A stretch of 64,000 nucleotides of DNA from contig CM044966.1 in assembly GCA_024516035.1 (NCBI GenBank), forward strand, positions 18,795,094 to 18,859,093, read 5' to 3'. The notes under the pieces are model-generated. The model saw nothing but the letters and a program-made list of their open reading frames with translations. It searched no databases and was not told the DNA's origin. Shown here one piece after another: positions 42,132-51,100 of the stretch; position 1 is the first letter of the stretch, and every line of letters starts with the position of its first letter. The DNA comes from Bactericera cockerelli (Eukaryota > Arthropoda > Insecta > Hemiptera > Triozidae). A program made the position numbers and the translations under genes.

Positions 42132-45100
42132 AGGAGAGAGAGAGAGAGTCTACTAAGGGCCGGATTATTTAAACTTTTGCACTCGAAAGCATGTGTGAGA
42201 TGACAAACAAGAAACCTCCTACAACTCGTCGCAAAAAAAAGTTCGACCTCGGATAAGGTCGATGTCATGTCTCACATGACAAGAGTACAACCGCACATAA
42301 AGACGATGTCTGTTGGCATAATGGGACTACCTGTCTTGCGCTGACAGTCTAAATAAAGCACTACTTATACTTATGTCTTGTCTCACATGACAACACTTCT
42401 TTTAGTGTTTAATGATTTCTCCCGCTTTTTTTGGATTCACTTTTTGAAAAATGAATAATTTGGCTAGTTTCACAGACATAGTATTTATAAATCATAGGCG
42501 AAAATCTCAGGTCCCTGCGTCACCTGTTAGTGTGTAAGAGAGAACTGACTTTATTAGAAACCTCTTTGTAAGAGAAATTTTGCTATACAGGGTGTCCCGT
42601 ATACAAATGCAAATATTTTGAGGATACCTGGGGGTTTAATTAACTAGGTTTGACTGTAATATGCTCACTGCTGGAATAATGTAACTTATTAATCCTAGTC
42701 GGGCAGGCAAAGATTTGCAAAATCTATAAGGAATATATTAATTTTATTGATACCAAAAACACGTCAGAACATTTTTTCCCTCACAATATTAACACTGAGG
42801 AAGAGAATGCCGTTGGCATTAGCACCGCCCTTGATCAAGTTTTGTTTTATTAATTTCAATTTCTATGTAAATATCCTATGTACTTTATTGTAAATAAAAC
42901 TTGATCTAACATGTTTTTTTTTTTTAAAAGATGAGTGTTTCACAGCCTTTTTTATTCCGTAGCATTGAAACAGGAGCTACTGTAGACGCTTGTGGTCTGT
43001 GTTGTAGCCTGCCCATCCCGTAGTATGCCTCCCCTCTGATGGGCGAGAAGTGACACAATACTTCCCAATTAGGTGCTGGGTCAACACGAGCGCACCGGAA
43101 GGTATCCCTTACAAAAAATTGTAACCAAATTGAGAATACAAATTTTTGTCGGCACGCGGGATCGAACCCGGGACCTTCCGCGTGGCAAACGAGTGCTTAA
43201 CCACTGAGCTAATCGCGCGCTTATATGTTTAATAATAATAATAACAATGCTGATCTTCTCCCCAGAGGTTGAACTCCGAGACCACTTCACCTGGTACGGC
43301 ACCATCCTGAGCACCCACATCATGCGCAAACGAGGCCCCGGCGGTGTGGGCTGCGCATTCGTGCGCTACGCATCCCATGAACAAGCACGCCGTGCGCTGG
43401 ACGCGATGAACAACGCGAAGATGCGCGGGAGAACGCTTCGAGTGGACTTTGCATTCACGGAGAAACCGCCCAGAACAGCCGAACAAAGACAAGTGGCGCA
43501 GTCGTCTGGGACAAGAGTCTCTTCGGTGTCGACGGGTCCAAGTAGGTTCGCCAGTCGAGAAGAGAAGAAAGTGACCAAGCGGGGCTCGCCGGTGAGTGGA
43601 GAAAGTGCTGGAGAGACAGCAGAAGAGAGCTGGCAGACACCAAGTCGCTCCAGGAGAAGATCGTCCAATAGTTTCAGTTCTGAGAGGGACGACAGGAATG
43701 CGGCAGATGGAGAGAGACGGACAAGAGAGAGGAGAGTTACTTTTGCAGATTACCAAGACGGTGAAGAGGAAGGAGGAAGAGGTGATGACGGTGGTGTCGA
43801 TGATGAAGGATCAGAGAACCAAGAGGAAGACGTTTGTACCGAGGATGACTACCAGAGCTGTGAGGAGAAAGAGACTGAACAATTTGATGGGACTAGAGAA
43901 GACACGATAAAAAGTGGCAAGGACAGAGCTGATAAAAATAGAGAGTCAAACCAACCCACCTCAATCAAAGAGCACATTGAGAATATTCTCGTCCATATTG
44001 AAGAGGAAATCAGTGGCGTGTTTGATGTGGACAAGATGGCTGTGGTTCGCCGATTGAAAGTCGAGCTTGAGGAAGAATTGCTTGAGACCTTTGACGAGGG
44101 AGATGTGTGCAAAATGATTGAACACGGACTGAACCAAATTGAGGAAGTGATTGGAAGCTTGGTGGTCAACATTGTTGATGCTACGATATGGGAACAGCTT
44201 GAAACGCTGAAGAACAATATCGAAGAGTGCTTTGAAGGTCCAAACAAAGTGAACGAGCAGAAGAAACGAGAGAATGTGGCGAAGATCATGACCGGCATTG
44301 TTGAACTGGAGAGACATCTCAGAGAGTTTGAAGAGGAAGGAAACAAGAAAGCGAGTCTGGTGGCCAGACTCATCGTGATTGGTGAAAACATTGACAAGTT
44401 TGTCAGCCCCGACGATTCGGGGAACGTTCAAATCGCGGGGCTTGCAGCCAGAGTTCTTGAAATCCATAACGCCAAGACGTTGTTCCTAACAGATGAGTTG
44501 AAAAGGAAAAGACAGTCAAATCTAGATCGAATCAGAGAACGCATCAAAAAACTGAACGACAAAGAATTCAACAACAGCGTCCAGAATGTCAAGAAATCGT
44601 TTGCTGATCTCAAAGAGAGCGTCAAAGCTGGCTATCTACAGGATTCGAAACCATCCAAATCAGCTGTTAAACGGTTCCGTAACAACCTTATCAAAATGAG
44701 AGCGACTCTGTCTGATTTGGAAAAAGGCAAGAGCGCTCGCACGGCAATCGTTGACGGACTGAACGAGATCCGAGAGGAAATTCATGGCACGAACCAGGCC
44801 GGGATCCGCCGCTTCATCCAGAGTCAGAAAAATACTCTGGACGACCGCTTAGACGCCGAAAAGGACGCCCAGAAACGCGACAGTTTGACTGAGGACTACG
44901 CGGGGGACTTTTGGACACACATGGAGGAGTTTCTCGTCGAAAGTTTCAACGGATCAGACGAGAGCCAGCCTCGAGACAACGCCATCAATCTCTACGTGAA
45001 CAATCTGCACCGGAGCGTCGACAGTTTCAAGTTGCGTCGCGAGTTTCGGGAATTCGGAGACATCGTGAGTACTCGGGTGTTCTCGGCCAAGTCGCCGACG

Positions 45101-48100
45101 CATCGCTGGAGCCCCGGCCGCGAGAGTTCCGTCAAGACGTACGGGTTCGTGAGGTTCCGGAACCCCGAGGACGCCGTCCGAGCGATGGAGAAGATGAATG
45201 GGGCGAGACTCATTGGGAGAGTGATTGAGGTGAGTGTGGCCTCGGGGGAGGAGAATATCAGGTCCTACTGGAGGTATCTGCTCGGGAAGGCGATGCAGTA
45301 GTGAGTTGTTCGATTGGAGATGTATTTTTTAAGAAGGCTATACTGAGTTGTTGAATATCAGGTCTTACTGAAGGTATCTCCGCGGGAAGGCAATTCAGTA
45401 GTGAGTTGTTCCATTGGAGATATATTTTTTAAGAAGGCTGTACAGAGTTGTTGAATATCAGGTCTTACTGAAGGTATCTCCTCGGGAAGGCGATTCAGAA
45501 GTGAGTTGTTCCATTGGAGATGTATTTTTTAAGAAGACAATACTGCGTTGTTGAATATCAGGTCCTACTGGAGGTATCTGCTCGGGAAGGCGATTCAGAA
45601 GTGAGCTGTTCGATTGGAGATATATTTTTTAAGAAGGCAATACTGAGTTGTTGAATATCAGGTCCTACTGGAGGTATCTGCTCGGGAAGGCGACTCAGTA
45701 GTGACATGTTCCATTGGAGATATATTTTTTAAGAAGGCTATACTGAGTTGTTCCATTGGAGATATATTTTTTAAGAAGGCTATACTGAGTTGTTTCCATT
45801 GGAGAGATATTTTTTAAGAAGGCTGTACTGTTCCATTGGAGATATATTTTTTAAGAAGGCTATACTGAGTTGTTCCATTGGAGATATATTTTTTCAGAGG
45901 GCTATACTGAGTTGTTCCATTGGAGATATATTTTTTAAGAGGGCTATACTGAGTTGTTTCATTGGAGATATATTTTTTAAGAGGGCTATACTGAGTTGTT
46001 TCATTGGAGATAATTTTTTTAAGAATACTGTACTGTGCCATTGGAGATTTATTTTTTAAGAGGGCTTTACTGAGTTGTTCCATTGGAGATATATTTTTGA
46101 AGAAGGCTATAGAGAGTTGTTTTATTGGAGATATTATATTCTGTTGACTTAATAAGTAGTGATTTGTTCCATAGGAGATATTATATTCTGCTGAGTTAAT
46201 GAATAGTGATTTGTTCCATTCGGAGATAATATATTCTGCTGAGTTGATAAATAGTGATTTGTTCCATTGGAGATAATATATTCTGCTGAGTTAATAAATA
46301 GTGATGTTCCATTGGATATGAATACAAAAAATATATTCTGCTAATATATTCTGCTGAGTTAATGAATAGTGATTTGTTCCATAGGAGATATTATATTCTG
46401 CTGAGTTAATGAATAGTGCTTTGTTCCATTGGAGATATTATATTCTGTTGATTTAATAAATAGTGAATTGTTCCATTGGAGATAATATATTCTGTTAGTT
46501 TAATGAATAGTGATTTGTTCCATTGAAGATAATATATTCTGTTGATTAAATAAATAGTGATTTGTTCCATTGGATATATTATGAATACAAAAAATATATT
46601 CTGATAATATATTCTGCTGAGATAATAAATTACTCATGACGCAAGAGAATCTAGTTATATTTTAAATTTCCATTATTTATTTACTGATGTCAACAACAAA
46701 ATCCTGCCAACTGCCATAGGTATTTATAGTTCTTTTATGTTGACAATTTTTTTTTATATCTATAAACGATTTCTTTGTGTTTTTTTCTACGATTTTTTAA
46801 TTATTCTAAATTGATGCTACGTTTTTCGATGGTTTTCTTTTATTTTGATGATTATTAAGATTTTACGATTTCAGGGTTTTTTTGTATTCAATAAAATAGG
46901 ATAAACATTCTGAAGTAGGCAATTTGTGTAAACTGAGTTCATTTTTAAAAAATCATTTGTGATTTTTTTTTTGTAGAATTTAAGGAAACGATTTTGTGCA
47001 TTTTTAACATTTATTCGTACTTCATGTGATTTTTTTGGCCAGTTTTATTTAAAAACCATCATTGCTATAGTTGTTATGAATTAATTTGTTTCACATGTAT
47101 CCTCAATAGGTATTCAACTGCAAACATTAGATCATCCCAAAAAGATCTCTTCAGGGTAGTTAATACTTGAATTGCAATGAAAATTTTTATGTTATGTGAT
47201 TTATTTTATACGTTTTTGATTAAATACATTTTGCTGTTGGAAAATATTTCATAATTTCTTTTTGAAATCGGTAATTTTTGTGTGAAATCCAGGTAAAATT
47301 ATTCCCAGATTTAAAAATAGATAGCTGGAAGGGGAATGATGATCTCCAGCCGACTTTATTTCAAAGTTGGCTCGTCCTGAACCACACGTGCGATCAACCA
47401 TTGTGGGGACTTGGACTTTTTCTTTATAAGCCATTAAATCCTTAGGAAACAGCAAAGCTAGCCTGGCTTGTAAAGGTTGGCTAGTCTGTTCTGTATTTCT
47501 AGTCTTCTAGCGAGACACTGGTCCTCTCTCTGTTTAACTACAAGCTAATAGCCTGGCTTGTAAAGGTTGGCTAGTCTGATCTCTATTTATAGTGTTCTAG
47601 CAAGACACTGGTGGTCCTCTCCCTATTTAACGTCCCCCAGCCAGACAACTACCAATAAAACTATCGTTTTGACCCAGCACCTAAATGGGAAGTATTGCGT
47701 CACTTCTCGCCCATCAGAGGGGAGGCATATTATGGATGGGCAAGCTACAACACAGACCACAATTGTCTACAGTAGCTCCTGTTTCATAGCTACGAAATTA
47801 AAAAGACTGTGAAACACTCATCTTTTTCTTTCTTTATGTAAAATACATGGTTTATATTTATTTGTGTGAGATGACAAACAAGAAACCTCCTACAACTCGT
47901 CGCAAAAAACGTTCGACCTCAGATAAGGTTGATGTCATGTCTCACATGACAAGAGTACAACCACACATAAGGTCGATGTCATGTCTGTGATGACAACACT
48001 GATTTTTGTGTTTAATGATTTCTCCCGCTTTTTTGGATTAACTTTTTGAAAAATGAATATTTTGGCTAGCTTCACAGACATGTTATCTATAAATCAATGG

Positions 48101-51100
48101 CCAACTGGTAAACAAAACATTTAATTTTTGAGACAGTAGACATCATTTCAAAAACCACGACGACCTTATATGGGGGTTTGGAGCTTCTAAACTTACGAGT
48201 TATAGCTGGTTTTATTGATGTCATGTGACACAATGACATAGACCTTATCTGAGGTCGAGACCTTATCTTATCAGACACTTACAAAAGGTTAATTTGTAAG
48301 TGTCTGTTGGTATGTAAGTCCCTAATAATAAAGTGTATAATAATAATAATAATAAGCACTCACCAGAGTCTCCTTGAGTATGGCCTCACACTTCCCCTTC
48401 TCCTCTTCCCCCAGAGCCTCCATCTTCTCCTCCAAGATCTGGAACAAATATTATATTGTTGTTAAATAATAATAATAATATTCCTACACTACCTGGATTA
48501 CCCCGGACTAGACTAGGTTTCGGTCAAACTCTGTTAAATAATAATAATAATATTCCTACACTACCTGGATTACCGGACTAGCCTCGGCTAGGTTTCGGTC
48601 TAACTCTTCGAGTGTGATGAACCAATTACCTTCTACTGAAACAAGTCATTTCTACCAAACGACTCACATCTACTGAACGACTCACTTCTACTGAGCGACT
48701 CACTTCTACTGAGCGACTCACCTTGCATCTACTGATCAGGATTTGCAGGTACACATCAGCCTCGGCTAGGTTTCGATCAAACTCTTCTAGTGTGGTAAAC
48801 AACTCACATCTACTGTACAACTCACTTCTACTGATCGACTCACTTTTAATGAACGACTCACTCCTACTGAGCGACTCACCTTGCATCTACTGATCAGGAT
48901 CTGCAGGTACACGTGACCTCGGCTAGGTTTCTATCAAACTCTTCCAGTGTTGTAAACAACTCACATCTACTGTACAACTCACTTCTTCTGATCGACTCAC
49001 TTCTATTGATCGACTCACTTCTATTGATCGACTCACTTTTAATGAACGACTCACTTCTACTGAGCGACTCACCTTGCATCTACTGATCAGGATCTGCAGG
49101 TACACATCAGCCTCCGCTAGGTTTCGGTCAAACTCTTCCAGTGTTGGCAACACGCGGCCAGAGTTGTGAGTCAGCCTCAGCTGAAATGAGAAACACAGAA
49201 TTAATTACGTTATTCTTTCTATTTATTTTTATTCTAGAAAATTCTAGAAATAAAAATTCTAGAAAAATTTCGAAAAAGGTTTACTCTTTCCAAAAAAAAG
49301 ATCAACTGTTGGCATAATGGGACTACTTGTCTTGCGCTGACAGTCTAAATAAAGCACTATTTATACTTTTTTAAGGATACATTTTCATGCGAATTTAAGA
49401 GTAATTTTGAATTTATAGCAATAGTTTAACCATATAAATAAGCCAGCGTCGCATCAATCAATGGCACGTTGAAAACACCAATTCTCATTCAGTGACTGAA
49501 GTTCAGCAACGTCCAGCGAGGTTAGGACATGGCTGGCTATTCCCGGCCCCACTCAGGGTGAGTGAGGTTAATTTGTAAATTTGAAAACAGAGTTAAAAAC
49601 GTATAACTTTAGAAAGAAAATAGCCTTCAACTTTTGAAATGACGCACAAATTTTGAAAAAGAAATATTTTCTTAAAATCTGTAAATATTAATATAAAAAT
49701 TGGATTAGCCTTTCATATTTAAAAAATGTATTTTGAAATAACATTAGAATTTCGTAGAATTAATTTTTTAAAACGTAAACTTTTGAAAAATATTTTCCCC
49801 TTCAGTCACGGTTGCTTAAACTTTATGGTCATTACATGACGGTAGTTTTACCCTCCATTCGCTGGAAACTCACAAACCAGCTACTCAAATTAACCTCACC
49901 CAGCCTGAGTAGGGTCGTGGGTTAGTGTACGTACCGTGCTGACGGCGTGGCTCTTGATATCGTACGCGTGTCGGAGGATGGTCTCCTGTACTTACCTCAC
50001 CCAGCCTGAGTAGGGTCGTGGGTTAGTGTACGTACCGTGGTGACGGCGTGACTCTTGATATCGTACGCGTGTCTCAGGATAGTCTCCTGTACTTACCTCA
50101 CCCAGCCTGAGTAGGGTCGTGGGTTAGTGTACGTACCGTGGTGACGGCGTGGCTCTTGATATCGTACGCGTGTCTCAGGATAGTATCCTGTACTTACCTC
50201 ACCCAGCCTGAGTAGGGTCGTGGGTTAGTGTACGTACCGTGGTGACGGCGTGGCTCTTGATACCGTACGCGTGTCTGAGGATAATATCCTGTATTTACCT
50301 CACCCAGCCTGAGTAGGGTCGTGGGTTAGTGTACGTACCGTGCTGACGGCGTGGCTCTTGATACCGTACGCGTGTCTGAGGATGGTCTCCTGAAGGTAGG
50401 TGACCCACGTCTCTCTCTCCACACTGTTCTTAGCCTGGGGGTGTGGGGAAAATAGTTATTGATAGTAATAATAATAATAATAATAACAATTATAGCACAC
50501 GATTAGCTCAGAGGTAAGATTAGCTCGCTTGTCATGCGGAAGGTCCCGGGTTCGAAAGCCCGCGCCGACAAAAATTTGTATTCAAAATTTCAATTAATAA
50601 CATTTTAAGATAAATTTGAGTTTTTTAAAAACATGGCCGGACATATCATACATTATATTTCAGCGAAGCAATTTTTATGATTTTTTTTTTGTAAGAATTG
50701 TGTGTATTACCCTGTATAATTATATTATTCTATTCCCAGCGGGGCAGGAATTTTTCTGCTCTGTACTTGGATGTTCGGGGTCCACTCATACCTCGTGAGG
50801 AAAAATGAGTAGTTAATTGTATGAGTAACGACCAGTGGCGGCATTACCAGAGTAAAAAGAAATTAATGTAATAGAATTCGAAAAGTACAGGAGGCTCTTA
50901 GTAATGCTGCGCTACCCACAAAAATTGTGAAGAGGCCTTGTGCTTCACCACAAGTAAAATCATACATAAATATATTATATATTACCTGGAAGTGGAAGGT
51001 CTTGCTGTCGACAGTGATGGTGAAGGTGCTGTCGTCCTGATCATCTATGCCGATGACAGCGCCCTTGAGGCGGACACACCCCCGCCGCACCCCCCGCACC

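Noticed and set aside
41834..42268. 144-codon Ser/Leu-rich ORF
   Set aside because: Antisense of a GA microsatellite in RRM intron 3.
43229..44467. Minus-strand ORFs opposite RRM exon 4
   Set aside because: Shadow frames; the plus-strand frame has RRM motifs, correct splice phases and a coherent stop.
50496..50570. tRNA gene candidates (also 1360, 19551, 43150, 51986)
   Set aside because: A and B boxes are present, but the same head recurs with a SINE body and the acceptor and anticodon stems do not pair well.
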